64,000 bases of DNA, taken from Sphingomonas oligophenolica. GTDB lineage: Bacteria; Pseudomonadota; Alphaproteobacteria; Sphingomonadales; Sphingomonadaceae. Location of the stretch: positions 62,001-126,000 of the forward strand of contig NZ_RCZK01000007.1 of NCBI RefSeq assembly GCF_006438955.1, written 5' to 3'. Below, piece after piece: positions 7,913-17,160 of this stretch (positions are counted from its first letter, which is position 1; the number at the start of each line of letters is the position of its first letter). Made by a program: the position numbers and the translations under genes. The notes below the pieces were generated by a model, which saw only the letters and a program-made list of their open reading frames with translations, had not been told where the DNA came from and did no database searches.

Positions 7913-9718
7913 ATGCACACCAACCGCCGCCGCTTTCTCGCCGGGACCGCCGCCACCGCCGCGCTCGCCGCTACCCCGCTTCGTGGCGCGACCGCCGCGC
8001 CGCCGCTGTCGCAATTGTTCGACCAACTCGTTCAGGAACAGCTGCGCCGCAGTCCCGAAGGCGCGACCCAGCTGGGGCTCGACAAGGGACCGAACGCGGA
8101 TTTGCGCGCGAAACTGTCGGATCAATCCGCCGCGGGAATCGCGTCCGAACAGGCGCTGACCCGCGCACAGCTCAAGCGGCTCGAAGCGGTCGACCGCAGC
8201 GCGTTGGCGCGCGAGCAGCAGATCGATCTCGATTGCGTGCTCTACACCCGGCGTTCCGCGGTGGCGGTGCAGGCGTTCGATTTCGGCGGATCGAGCTATG
8301 GCCCGAGCCCCTATGTCGTGTCGCAACTGTCGGGGGCGTATCAGTCGGTCCCCGATTTCCTCGACACCAAGCATCAGATCGCGACCAAGGGCGACGCCGA
8401 CGCGTATCTTCAGCGTCTGCAGGCGTTCGGGACTCAGATCGACGACCAGACCCAGCGGATGCGCCACGATGCGGGGGTCGGCGTGGTGCCGCCCGATTTC
8501 ATCCTCGACTTAGCGATCGAGCAGATGGGCAAGACCGCGGTGCCCGCCGCCGATGCGCTGGTCGTCCGATCGATCGCGCGGCGCGCCGCCGACAAGGGGC
8601 TGGGCGACGATTACGGGCGCCAGGCCGCGGCGATCTATGCCGCGAACGTGCTGCCCGCGCTCGAGCGCCAGCTCACCTATGCCAAGACGCTGCGCCAGAC
8701 CGCGACGCATGACGCGGGGGTGTGGAAGCTGCCGCGGGGCGCCGAATTCTATCCGGTTGCGCTGAAGGCGACGACGACGAGCAGCCTGTCGCCCGAAGAG
8801 GTCCACAAGTTCGGCCTCGATCAGGCCGAGTTGCTGTCCGCACGGCTCGACGGTGAGCTCAAGAAACAGGGGTTTACGCGAGGATCGGTCGGCGAGCGGA
8901 TGGCGGCGCTCTACAAGAACGCCAACCAGCTCTATCCCGATACCGATGCGGGCAAGGCGCAGGCGATCGCGTATTGCAATGCGCGGCTCGCCGCGATCCG
9001 GGCGAAGCTGCCAACGGTGTTCGACCGGTTGCCACCGTATAGTTTCGAGGTGCGGCGGGTGCCTGCGCAGACCGAAGCGGGGGCGGCGGCGGCGTTCAGT
9101 CAATCGCCTGCGATCGACGGATCGCGCCCGGGGCTGGTCTATTTCAACCTTAAGGATTCGGGTGACTGGCCCAAATTCTGCCTCGCGACGACGGTGTATC
9201 ACGAGGGATTGCCCGGGCATCAGCTCGAGGGCGGGCTGGCGCTGTCGAACAAGGACTTGCCGTTGATCCGCAAGATTTCGGGGTTTTCGGGCTATGGCGA
9301 GGGCTGGGCGCTCTATGCCGAACAGCTCGCCGACGAGATCGGGATGTACGACGAGGACCCGCTCGGGCGGCTGGGGTATCTCAAGTTCATGCTGTTCCGC
9401 GCGAACCGGTGCGTCGTCGATACCGGGATGCACCATTTCCGCTGGAGCCGCGAACAGGCGATCCAGCGCTTCGTCGAGCAGGAGGGCGAGACGCCGGGCT
9501 TCGCGGCGCGCGAGGTCGACCGCTATTGCGTCAACCCAGGGCAGGCGGCGAGCTACAAGCTCGGCCATTCGGTGTTCGTGGGGATTCGCGACAAGGCGAA
9601 GGCGAAGCAGGGGTCAGCGTTCGACCTGAAGGCGTATCACAACGCGGTGCTGCGCTATGGCCGGGTGCCGCTGGATGTGTTGCAGCAGATCGGCGATGCG
9701 TGGGTGGCGAGCGTCTAG
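7913..9718 (+). CDS. DUF885 family protein, exported by Tat (metallopeptidase-like)
   Basis: A 601-residue protein. The N-terminus TNRRRFLAGTAATAALAAT is a Tat signal with the twin arginine, so it is likely a periplasmic protein folded before export. The body is a DUF885 domain; its hallmark VYHEGLPGHQLEGG, around residue 428, carries the His/Glu residues expected to bind zinc in these gluzincin-like putative peptidases. ISGFSGYGEGWALYAEQLADE and NPGQAASYKLGHSVFV are further family signatures. Substrate unknown. The gene stands alone between a PRC-barrel gene and a convergent HicAB locus. Confidence 0.9.
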   Translation: MHTNRRRFLAGTAATAALAATPLRGATAAPPLSQLFDQLVQEQLRRSPEGATQLGLDKGPNADLRAKLSDQSAAGIASEQALTRAQLKRLEAVDRSALAREQQIDLDCVLYTRRSAVAVQAFDFGGSSYGPSPYVVSQLSGAYQSVPDFLDTKHQIATKGDADAYLQRLQAFGTQIDDQTQRMRHDAGVGVVPPDFILDLAIEQMGKTAVPAADALVVRSIARRAADKGLGDDYGRQAAAIYAANVLPALERQLTYAKTLRQTATHDAGVWKLPRGAEFYPVALKATTTSSLSPEEVHKFGLDQAELLSARLDGELKKQGFTRGSVGERMAALYKNANQLYPDTDAGKAQAIAYCNARLAAIRAKLPTVFDRLPPYSFEVRRVPAQTEAGAAAAFSQSPAIDGSRPGLVYFNLKDSGDWPKFCLATTVYHEGLPGHQLEGGLALSNKDLPLIRKISGFSGYGEGWALYAEQLADEIGMYDEDPLGRLGYLKFMLFRANRCVVDTGMHHFRWSREQAIQRFVEQEGETPGFAAREVDRYCVNPGQAASYKLGHSVFVGIRDKAKAKQGSAFDLKAYHNAVLRYGRVPLDVLQQIGDAWVASV

Positions 9719-9731
9719 GCGGCCACAATCG

Positions 9732-9965
9732 TCAGGCGGCGAAACGCGCGGCGTATATCGCAGGTCGGTAATGCGGTTCGGGAATCGGCTTGCCCGCCGA
9801 ACGAGCGGCTTCCAACCAGCCCAGAACAGCATCGTGGACGTTCGCCAACGCCTGGTCCGGCGTGTCCCCGTGGGTCGAACAATAGCGCAGGTCGGGTACG
9901 TCCGCGATCCAGCAGTCGTCATCCTGCGACCAGAACAGGTTGATGTGATAGCGTGGCGCGGTCAT
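9732..9965 (-). CDS. hicB: HicB-like antitoxin
   Basis: A 77-residue protein with the partial RNase H-like fold of HicB antitoxins: INLFWSQDDDCWIADVPDL, then HGDTPDQALANVHDAVLGWLEAAR. No C-terminal DNA-binding domain is visible, so it is a short HicB. It follows hicA on the same strand with a 4-base overlap and is expected to bind and neutralise the HicA RNase. The order toxin then antitoxin is normal for HicAB. Confidence 0.85.
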   Translation of the reverse strand: MTAPRYHINLFWSQDDDCWIADVPDLRYCSTHGDTPDQALANVHDAVLGWLEAARSAGKPIPEPHYRPAIYAARFAA

Positions 9966-10207
9966 ATCTCGACATGTAGGCCATGTTCGTCGACGATTTC
10001 AAGGAATCGCCGTACCAGATAGACCTTCACCGCCTTGCCATCCGGCAATACCGTAAAAACCTGCGGTACGTCATAGTGTCGATGGCTTCCCTTGATCCGA
10101 ACGAGCACAAAGCCGGTGGCGCGCAGCAACCGTTCGAATTCGGCGAAGGTGATGGCCGTTTTAGGGTTGGCAAGGACGGCGGCGTACAGTTTGGCGATGC
10201 GAGTCAT
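9962..10207 (-). CDS. hicA: HicA-like mRNA interferase toxin
   Basis: An 81-residue double-stranded RNA-binding-fold protein. It has the HicA features LLRATGFVLVRIKGSHRHYDVP, where the His of GSH is the catalytic residue, and a C-terminal LVRRFLEIVDEHGL. HicA toxins cleave mRNA to stop growth and are held inactive by HicB, the next gene. It is slightly longer than minimal HicA (about 60). The promoter should lie between 10208 and the end of uvrB. Confidence 0.87.
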   Translation of the reverse strand: MTRIAKLYAAVLANPKTAITFAEFERLLRATGFVLVRIKGSHRHYDVPQVFTVLPDGKAVKVYLVRRFLEIVDEHGLHVEI

Positions 10208-10404
10208 GCGAGCGTTCCTTGTATCGCCCGGAACGTTACTCGCGATTTACGGCTGCGTTGGTCGCGCCAAACGCGTGCGGCTTTGGTATTGCGGGACGTT
10301 CCAACCAAGGCGCTGACCTCTCTGCAACATTAGTTGGCTTGAGCTTAGCACAATTTGAACAGATTACGGCCTCGCGCAATATGTTCGCAGAGTTATCCAC
10401 CGCT

Positions 10405-12609
10405 TTACCCCCCCCGTTTCCCCATCCGCAGCTTCTGGCTCTTGCCGTACCGCGTCTTGCGCGTCCCCGGCTTGCCTTCGTTGCTGCGGCCCATGATCGG
10501 CGCTTTGTGCTCGCCGGCGGGGAGGCCGAGTTCCTCGTTCTCCAGCGCGCGGATTTCGTCGCGGAGGCGGCCGGCGGTTTCGAATTCGAGGTCGCTGGCG
10601 GCCTTGCGCATCTGCTTTTCGAGGTCCTCGATATAGGCGCGCAGATTGTGGCCGACCATGTGGGGGCGCCCGAACCCATTGGCGTCGTCGATCGGGACGG
10701 TGACCTGATCGCGTGACGACACATGCGCGATGATATCGCCGATGTTGCGTTTGATCGTGGTGGGGGTGATGCCGTGGAGGGTGTTATATTCCTCCTGCTT
10801 TTCGCGGCGGCGCGAGGTTTCGTTCATCGCGCGCTCCATGCTGCCGGTGATCCGGTCGGCGTAGAGGATGACGCGGCCGTCGACGTTGCGCGCCGCGCGA
10901 CCGATGGTCTGGATCAGCGAGGTTTCGCTGCGCAGGAAGCCTTCCTTGTCGGCATCGAGAATCGCGACGAGCCCGCATTCGGGGATGTCGAGGCCTTCGC
11001 GGAGCAGGTTGATCCCTATCAGGACGTCATAGACTCCGAGCCTAAGATCACGGATCAATTCGATTCTCTCGAGCGTTTCGACGTCGCTGTGCATGTAGCG
11101 GACCTTGATCCCCGCCTCGTGCATATATTCGGTGAGATCTTCGGACATGCGCTTGGTGAGCGTCGTCACCAGCGTGCGATAGCCCAAGGCGGTGGTCTTG
11201 CGGCATTCGACGATCAGGTCCTGGACCTGTTCCTCGACGGGCTTGATCTCGACCGGGGGGTCGATCAGTCCGGTCGGGCGGATGACCTGTTCGGCGAAGA
11301 CGCCGCCGGTCTGTTCCATTTCCCAGCCGCCCGGCGTCGCGCTGACCGAGACGGTCTGCGGGCGCATCGCATCCCATTCGTTGAAGCGCAGCGGGCGGTT
11401 GTCGATGCAGCTCGGCAGGCGGAAGCCATATTCGGCGAGCGTGATTTTCCGGCGGTGATCGCCACGCGCCATCGCGCCGATCTGCGGCACGGTCTGGTGG
11501 CTTTCGTCGACGAAGAGCAGCGCATTTTCGGGGAGATATTCGAATAAGGTGGGGGGCGGCTCGCCGGGCAGGCGGCCGGTGAGGAAGCGGCTGTAATTCT
11601 CGATCCCCGCACAAGATCCTGTCGCTGCAATCATTTCAAGGTCGAAGTTGGTCCGTTGTTCGAGCCGCTGCGCCTCGAGCAGCTTACCCTCGGTGACCAG
11701 TTCCTTGAGCCGTTCGGCAAGCTCGTGCTTGATCGCCGCGCCCGCCTGTTTGAGCGTCGGACCGGGGGTGACATAATGGCTGTTGGCGTAGATCCGGATC
11801 GAGTTGAGCGACGCAATCTTCTTGCCGGTCAGCGGATCGAATTCGGTGATGTCCTCGATATCGTCGCCGAAGAAGCTGATCCGCCACGCGCTGTCTTCGT
11901 AATGCGACGGGAAAAGTTCGAGCGTGTCGCCCTTGACGCGAAAATTGCCGCGCTGGAACGCGGCGTCGTTGCGCTTGTATTGCAGCGCGACGAGCTTGCG
12001 GACGATCTCGCGCTGGTCGACGCTCGTGCCCTTTTTCAGATCGAAGATCATCGCGCTGTAGGTCTCGACCGAGCCGATGCCGTAGAGGCAGGAGACCGAG
12101 GCGACGATGATGCAATCGTCGCGTTCGAGCAGCGAGCGGGTCGCCGAATGCCGCATCCGGTCGATCGATTCGTTGGTCGAGGATTCCTTCTCGATATAGG
12201 TATCGGACCGCGCGACATAAGCTTCGGGCTGGTAGTAATCGTAATAGCTGACGAAATATTCGACCGCATTATCGGGGAAGAAGCTCTTGAATTCACCGTA
12301 TAATTGCGCGGCGAGGATCTTGTTGGGGGCGAGAATCAGCGCAGGCCGCTGGACCGCCTCGATGACCTTGGCCATCGTGAAGGTCTTGCCCGATCCGGTG
12401 ACGCCGAGCAGCACCTGGTCCTTCTCGCCCGCCACCGCGCTGTCGACGAGTTCCCGAATCGCGGTCGGCTGGTCGCCCGACGGTTCGTACTCGCTGACGA
12501 GCTTGAACGCGCGGCCGCCCTCGACCTTGGCAGGGCGTGCGGGGCGGTGGGGGACGAACGCCGGGCCGGTCTCGGGCTCGGCGAGGCTGGTGCGGATCTG
12601 GATGGCCAT
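10405..12609 (-). CDS. uvrB: Excinuclease ABC subunit UvrB
   Basis: A 734-residue helicase-like damage-verification subunit of nucleotide excision repair, acting with UvrA and UvrC. Present are the Walker A region [16 protein letters not shown], the beta-hairpin [14 protein letters not shown], the DESHQ box, helicase motif VI ([19 protein letters not shown]) and a C-terminal UVR domain ([20 protein letters not shown]) that contacts UvrC. A basic tail rich in Lys/Arg/Gly closes the protein. The start at 12609 ([14 protein letters not shown]) was chosen over an upstream frame. I saw no clear alphaproteobacterial LexA box upstream. Confidence 0.97.
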   Translation of the reverse strand: MAIQIRTSLAEPETGPAFVPHRPARPAKVEGGRAFKLVSEYEPSGDQPTAIRELVDSAVAGEKDQVLLGVTGSGKTFTMAKVIEAVQRPALILAPNKILAAQLYGEFKSFFPDNAVEYFVSYYDYYQPEAYVARSDTYIEKESSTNESIDRMRHSATRSLLERDDCIIVASVSCLYGIGSVETYSAMIFDLKKGTSVDQREIVRKLVALQYKRNDAAFQRGNFRVKGDTLELFPSHYEDSAWRISFFGDDIEDITEFDPLTGKKIASLNSIRIYANSHYVTPGPTLKQAGAAIKHELAERLKELVTEGKLLEAQRLEQRTNFDLEMIAATGSCAGIENYSRFLTGRLPGEPPPTLFEYLPENALLFVDESHQTVPQIGAMARGDHRRKITLAEYGFRLPSCIDNRPLRFNEWDAMRPQTVSVSATPGGWEMEQTGGVFAEQVIRPTGLIDPPVEIKPVEEQVQDLIVECRKTTALGYRTLVTTLTKRMSEDLTEYMHEAGIKVRYMHSDVETLERIELIRDLRLGVYDVLIGINLLREGLDIPECGLVAILDADKEGFLRSETSLIQTIGRAARNVDGRVILYADRITGSMERAMNETSRRREKQEEYNTLHGITPTTIKRNIGDIIAHVSSRDQVTVPIDDANGFGRPHMVGHNLRAYIEDLEKQMRKAASDLEFETAGRLRDEIRALENEELGLPAGEHKAPIMGRSNEGKPGTRKTRYGKSQKLRMGKRGG

Positions 12610-12740
12610 CGCGACAGGATATGGGGGCGCGGCGCGCGGGACACAATCGCCGCCGTTCGCTCCGCGGCCGCAAACGTCGACGCCAGAAATCACGTTGTGT
12701 TCGGGTTACGCTGCGCTGCGGTAGTTGCTAGGGGTTCGCT

Positions 12741-14060
12741 ATGCTCACCCCCGTGTCGATGCCCCGAGCGATCAAGCGCTGGACGCCCGCGCGGTTCCGC
12801 GCGTTGCTGCGAGCGCAGGGGCCGACGTCGATCCGGTTTCGGCGGCGGATCGCGATCCTGACCGGGGCGATCGCGGTGGGGATCGTCGCGGTGCTGTTCG
12901 CCGAGATTGCGGACTGGGTGGGCGGCATCTTCAACGGCTATGCCGACACCTGGCACTGGCTGCCGCTGCTGACGACGCCGCTGGGGTTCATGGTGCTGGT
13001 GTGGCTGACGCGGCGGTATGCGCCGCTGGCGCGCGGATCGGGGATTCCGCAGGTGATCGCGGCGCGCGACGACCCCGATGCGGCGACGAGCGACCTGATT
13101 TCGGTAAAGACGGTGACCGCGAAATCGGCGCTGACGCTGGGCGCGATCATGTGCGGTGCCAGCGTCGGGCGTGAGGGGCCGACGGTGCAGCTCGCGGCAT
13201 CGGTGATGGGGATCGCGCACCGGATCATGCGGGTGCCGCTGCGCAGTTCGGTGGTCATCGCGGGCGGTGCGGCGGGGGTCGCGGCGGCGTTCAACACCCC
13301 GCTGGCGGGGGTGCTGTTCGCGATCGAGGAATTGTCGGCGGCGTATGAGCAACGCGTGACGCTGCTGGTGCTGTCGTCGATCGTCATCGCGGGGATGGTC
13401 GCGCAGTCGCTGTCGGGCGATTACGTCTATTTCGGCGCGATCGGGGCACACATGCCGATCGCGACCGCGCTGTTCGTCGTGCCGGTCGCGGGGATCGCGG
13501 GCGGCGCGTTCGGCGGGTTCTTTTCGCGGATCGTGCTGGCGCTGGCGAGCGGGCGGCATTGGCTGACCGATTGGTCGAAGGCGAATGCGGTGCTGTTCGC
13601 GGGGATCTGCGGCGTCGTCGTCGCCGCCTTGGGGGTAGCGAGCGGGCTGACCTGGGGCACGGGTTATGGCGCGGCGCGCGCGATGATCATTGGCACCGAT
13701 GCGCCGCTGTGGTTCGGCCCCGCCAAGTTCGCGAGCACGGTCGCGACCGCGGTCGCGGGGCTGCCCGGCGGGATCTTCGCGCCGAGCCTCGCGGTGGGCG
13801 CAGGGGTCGGCAACATGCTGCACGCGGTGTTCCCGGGCGAGCCCGCGGGCGCGGTCGTGATCCTGGGGATGGTGGCGTATTTCGCGGGCGTCGTGCGCGC
13901 GCCGCTGACCGCGGTGATCATCCTGTCGGAAACGACCGCGAGCCGCGGGCTGCTGCTGCCGATGTTCGCGACCGCGTTCATCGCGGATTGGGCGAGCCAG
14001 GGGGTGTGCCGCGAGAAACTGTACCACGGACTGTCGAAGACGTTCGCGGGGGTGCGATAG
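12741..14060 (+). CDS. CLC-family chloride channel or chloride/proton antiporter
   Basis: A 439-residue integral membrane protein of the CLC family with about ten hydrophobic helices. The three anion-path signatures are present: GSGIPQ near residue 100, GREGPTVQ with the gating glutamate near residue 148, and GLPGGIFAPSLAVGA near residue 340. This pattern fits an H+/Cl- exchanger or a channel; the proton-glutamate needed for exchange cannot be assigned with confidence. No CBS domains follow. The gene is divergent from uvrB across about 130 bases. Confidence 0.93.
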   Translation: MLTPVSMPRAIKRWTPARFRALLRAQGPTSIRFRRRIAILTGAIAVGIVAVLFAEIADWVGGIFNGYADTWHWLPLLTTPLGFMVLVWLTRRYAPLARGSGIPQVIAARDDPDAATSDLISVKTVTAKSALTLGAIMCGASVGREGPTVQLAASVMGIAHRIMRVPLRSSVVIAGGAAGVAAAFNTPLAGVLFAIEELSAAYEQRVTLLVLSSIVIAGMVAQSLSGDYVYFGAIGAHMPIATALFVVPVAGIAGGAFGGFFSRIVLALASGRHWLTDWSKANAVLFAGICGVVVAALGVASGLTWGTGYGAARAMIIGTDAPLWFGPAKFASTVATAVAGLPGGIFAPSLAVGAGVGNMLHAVFPGEPAGAVVILGMVAYFAGVVRAPLTAVIILSETTASRGLLLPMFATAFIADWASQGVCREKLYHGLSKTFAGVR

Positions 14061-14111
14061 AGCGGAAGACCGCGGCAATGCGACGTGACTGTCGTTCCCT
14101 GATCATTCCGG

Positions 14112-14567
14112 TCAGTTCGCGATGTCGGGCCCGACCGTTCCGGACCAGCCGAACGAGGTGCCGTCATCGCGCGGGTGCGCGGACGATTCGGACCAATCGA
14201 CCGGCTTGTCGCCATATTTCGCGGTCAGAACGCGATCACGCCGATCGGAGCTATATTCGTCGGGGTTCCAACCCTCGTCATATTGGAAGCGTGCGTCGAA
14301 CCGGTCACCTTCGATGGTCATGAACAACGCGTTCCATTTTCTGTCGTCAGGCGCGGCATCCCATGCGTCCAGGATCCGCAAAGCAAGCTCGACGCTGCCG
14401 CCGTTGTAGATGACCTTGTCCGGCAATTCCTTGAAGATCGCCGCCGTGACCACCATACTCTCGGCCTCGGCATAGAGAAACGCCCCATCGGGTCCGGCCT
14501 CGATATCCACTGCCGTCATTCCCGCAATATCGGACAAAATCTTTTCAAATGGCTCAGTATCGGTCAT
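14112..14567 (-). CDS. YezG/EsaG-like (DUF600) immunity protein
   Basis: A 151-residue acidic protein whose middle and end, including ARFQYDEGWNPDEYSSDRRDRV and LTAKYGDKPVDW, match the style of DUF600 immunity proteins (YezG, EsaG). These proteins bind and block the nuclease domain of secreted LXG/EsaD-type toxins. The upstream gene on the same strand encodes the end of such a nuclease and its stop overlaps this start (ATGA), which is the standard toxin-immunity arrangement. Base composition is lower in GC than the flanks. Likely function: self-protection, or protection against a sibling's toxin now that the local toxin is broken. Confidence 0.65.
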   Translation of the reverse strand: MTDTEPFEKILSDIAGMTAVDIEAGPDGAFLYAEAESMVVTAAIFKELPDKVIYNGGSVELALRILDAWDAAPDDRKWNALFMTIEGDRFDARFQYDEGWNPDEYSSDRRDRVLTAKYGDKPVDWSESSAHPRDDGTSFGWSGTVGPDIAN

Positions 14568-14917
14568 TTGCCACCCTTTCGATTAGCGAAGTTCTTCTTT
14601 TCGGAGTGTCCCGTACTGCGATATTCAACGGTAATCGTATCGGGGCGCAGCGAGTAGTTCGGATAGTGCGGTGTGAAGATGATATCGACCTTCCGGCCTT
14701 GCCGCACCAATTTTGCGATCCGACCTTCTAGCTGACGATACCCTCCCATGTTGAAATGTGCATCCTGCGCAAAATGGTTGAACGCCGCGGTCGGCCCGTT
14801 GAACGGGCGGATCAAAGATCGATTTGGGTGAACGGCTGGCTGAATTGTCAGCCTCATTGCAATGTTTGATATAACGACCGACGCAGTTGCGATACCCAGA
14901 GTACATGCTTCGGTCAT
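14564..14917 (-). pseudogene. C-terminal remnant of a DNA/RNA non-specific endonuclease toxin (EsaD/YeeF-like)
   Basis: Residues about 33-117 of this 117-codon frame match the end of Endonuclea_NS_2 nuclease toxins: LIRPFNGPTAAFNHFAQDAH, GGYRQLEGRIAKLVRQGRKV, then LRPDTITVEYRSTG. Intact relatives have a GGHLI-type motif with the catalytic His just before FNGP; here that spot reads NRSLI, so the His is gone. The first 30 residues have no family character and no delivery domain is present. I call it a degraded toxin tail left next to its immunity gene. The frame could still be translated from ATG 14917. Confidence 0.6.
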
Positions 14918-15044
14918 GGCCGATACTGCCTACCTGCTGTCAGGTGTAACTGATGGACACGACGGGAGCGTTTCCACTATCAGGTAGAGTGATCGGCTTG
15001 ATCGCAGCCGGTTCAAATGGCTGAACTTGATACGGAGAGAAGCG

Positions 15045-15611
15045 GTGACCCCAATGGTGATTTTTCTGCTCTCTTCTGTGCAAGCTCCTACCTCGTCCCC
15101 AAGCCAGACACCGTCTATTACAGAGCATTGCGACTATGATCGTAAATTGCTCGATCTGGGTTTCGACGCTTTTGACCAAGACCTGACTGGCGGGTGGCGC
15201 GCGCTGTCGCAAAAAGCGGGCTGCGAGGAGGCTGCCGCGAACATGGTTCGTGCGTACCGCTTGAATTATGAAAACTTGATCCCGCTACTGTTCTGGCATG
15301 AGGCTCAGCTCCGCGCATCGATCGGGGATTACGCATCAGCTATTCCCTTGATAAGAAAATCCAAAAAACCGAAGGATCACGATATCTTCGGTTGGAACGA
15401 CTACGCTGACGCAACTATCGCCTTCCTCACGAATGACAGGAATGCGTTGGAAAATGCCCGGATTCGGCTCGCGAGCGTAGCCAGGCCGAGCGGATACCCC
15501 GCGGAACGCAAGTGGCCACCAAATCTGAATGTTGTCGATGGTTTGACTGCTTGCTTCGGTAAGCCGTACAAAGTTGCCTATGGACCGGTCTGCCGGAAGC
15601 CGACTCAGTAG
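15045..15611 (+). CDS. Hypothetical protein with possible signal peptide
   Basis: About 188 residues and not recognised. A short hydrophobic N-terminus (MVIFLLSSVQ) may be a signal peptide. The body starts HCDYDRKLLDLGFDAFDQDL and GGWRALSQKAGC and reads like a helical, repeat-type fold (LFWHEAQLRASIGDYASAIP resembles a tetratricopeptide helix pair). Four cysteines are spread along it. GTG 15045 is preferred because GGAGAG lies 7 bases before it; ATG 15054 and TTG 15027 are alternatives. It sits divergently from the nuclease/immunity remnants, in the same lower-GC stretch. Confidence 0.6.
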   Translation: MTPMVIFLLSSVQAPTSSPSQTPSITEHCDYDRKLLDLGFDAFDQDLTGGWRALSQKAGCEEAAANMVRAYRLNYENLIPLLFWHEAQLRASIGDYASAIPLIRKSKKPKDHDIFGWNDYADATIAFLTNDRNALENARIRLASVARPSGYPAERKWPPNLNVVDGLTACFGKPYKVAYGPVCRKPTQ

Positions 15612-15788
15612 TCAGTAGTCACGGGTAACTCACCGGTTGCGATTGGCGGCATCGATGCGATTTTTGCTCGGGGTGGCAGGGTAGCCCGATCACTGAAGGG
15701 TCCAAGACTGTCAACGCGCCTCGATCGTCTGACGCCCCGGTCCACTGCGGCAAAGGCACCGACGTTTCGACCAGTTCACGCCAGCCGA

Positions 15789-16961
15789 TTAACCCAATGT
15801 CGTAACCTCCGGCGTCGTCATGCAAGCCGCGATCTTGGCTTCGTCGGGGCGCTTCGGCGCGGTGTAGGGGGCGATGTCGAGTGGCTGGCCGATCGTCGCG
15901 GCGGTGAAGCTGGCGGGGTCGCCGCCGGTGCAGCGCATCAGCGTGTCGAGCATTTTCGGCGGGGTGTCATAGGCCTCGTAGCTGAGGCGGAAGGTGCCCC
16001 AGTGGATCGGGATCGCTTTCGCCGCATCCAGTCGCGCGAAGACGCGCACCGCGTTCATCGGGCCGATGTGGCTGCCCGAATCCATCTGGCCGGGCGCGAA
16101 GCGGAACGCGCCGATCGGGATCAGCGCGAGGCGGATCGGGCCGAGCGCGGCGGCTTCGGCGGGCCATTGGCCGTCGCCGAGCCCGGTGTCGCCCGCGAAG
16201 AACAGATTGCCGCCGGTGGGGAACGTCACGACAAAGCTGGACCAGAGCGCGCGGTTGCGATCGGTGCCCCAGCGGCTGCCCCAATGATGGTTGCGGGTGA
16301 CGACGACGTCGATGCCGGGGCGGATCGCGAGGCGTTGGCCCCAGTCGAGCGCGGTCGCCCGTGCGCCGACCTGCGCGATGACGCTGTCGTTGCCGAGGCT
16401 GGTGACGATCCGCGGGCGGTCGCGTTTCCACAGTTTCGCCAGCGTCGTCTTGTCGAGATGGTCGTAGTGATTGTGGCTGACGAGGACGAGATCGATTGGG
16501 GGCAGGTCGTCGAAGCGGATGCCGGGTGCGGTGACGCGGCGCGGGCCGATCAGGTCGAACGGCCCCGCCTTCTCGCTCCACACCGGATCGGTGAGGATGT
16601 TGAGCCCGTGGGTCTGGATCAGGACGGTGGCGTGGCCCACCCAGGTCGCGACCATCCGGTCGCCCTCGACGCGCGGGGCAGGTTTGGACGGGGTGACGGG
16701 GACGCGCTCGGGCCAGGTCGGGCGACCGTCATTGCCCGTCAGGTAGCGCCAGATGAAACCCGCGCGGCTGCCGCCGCCGGGCATCCGGAAGGTGTTCTGG
16801 TCGCCGCCGGGGTTGAAGAAATGCGCGCCATCGAAATGATCGCTAACCGGGCCACGGTAATAGATCCGGTCGAGGAAGCGCGGGACGATCGTCACCGCCA
16901 GGCCGAAGAGGATGATCAGCAGCAGCAACGCGCCACCGACGATCTTGAAGGCTGTGGTCAC
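15789..16961 (-). CDS. Membrane-anchored MBL-fold metallo-hydrolase (NAPE-PLD/UlaG-like)
   Basis: A 390-residue protein with one N-terminal hydrophobic segment (GGALLLLIILFGLAVTIVP), probably an uncleaved anchor. The metallo-beta-lactamase signature VSHNHYDHLD carries the HxHxDH metal ligands; further ligands are in TRNHHW and FFAGDTGLG. An ATWVGHATVLIQTHGLNILTD segment is typical of the RomA/NAPE-PLD/UlaG branch, whose members hydrolyse phosphodiester or lactone substrates. The actual substrate is unknown. The active domain should face the periplasm if the anchor is a signal anchor. Confidence 0.88.
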   Translation of the reverse strand: MTTAFKIVGGALLLLIILFGLAVTIVPRFLDRIYYRGPVSDHFDGAHFFNPGGDQNTFRMPGGGSRAGFIWRYLTGNDGRPTWPERVPVTPSKPAPRVEGDRMVATWVGHATVLIQTHGLNILTDPVWSEKAGPFDLIGPRRVTAPGIRFDDLPPIDLVLVSHNHYDHLDKTTLAKLWKRDRPRIVTSLGNDSVIAQVGARATALDWGQRLAIRPGIDVVVTRNHHWGSRWGTDRNRALWSSFVVTFPTGGNLFFAGDTGLGDGQWPAEAAALGPIRLALIPIGAFRFAPGQMDSGSHIGPMNAVRVFARLDAAKAIPIHWGTFRLSYEAYDTPPKMLDTLMRCTGGDPASFTAATIGQPLDIAPYTAPKRPDEAKIAACMTTPEVTTLG

Positions 16962-17044
16962 GGTGATCCTTGGGTTGGGTTGGTGGCTAACGCGGCGCGG
17001 AGGGATCGGTTCAGGTGGTGCCGATGAGGATGATCCGTTTTTTC

Positions 17045-17139
17045 GTCACCCCGGACTTGTTCCGGGGTCCATTGGGCCGCACAAGTAGTCCAGCGCTTTT
17101 CTTGGCGCGCCATGGACCCCGGAACAAGTCCGGGGTGAC
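17045..17139. repeat. Perfect 27-bp inverted repeat upstream of the amidase
   Basis: GTCACCCCGGACTTGTTCCG (continuing to 17071) recurs exactly inverted at 17113-17139, separated by 41 bases. Each arm is itself partly palindromic (CCCCGGAACAAGTCCGGGG). This is a REP/BIME-type dispersed element in form. It ends 21 bases before the amidase start, so the hairpin would lie in the mRNA leader. Confidence 0.85.
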
Positions 17140-17160
17140 GTATTTTTTCGGGGGTTCGCG

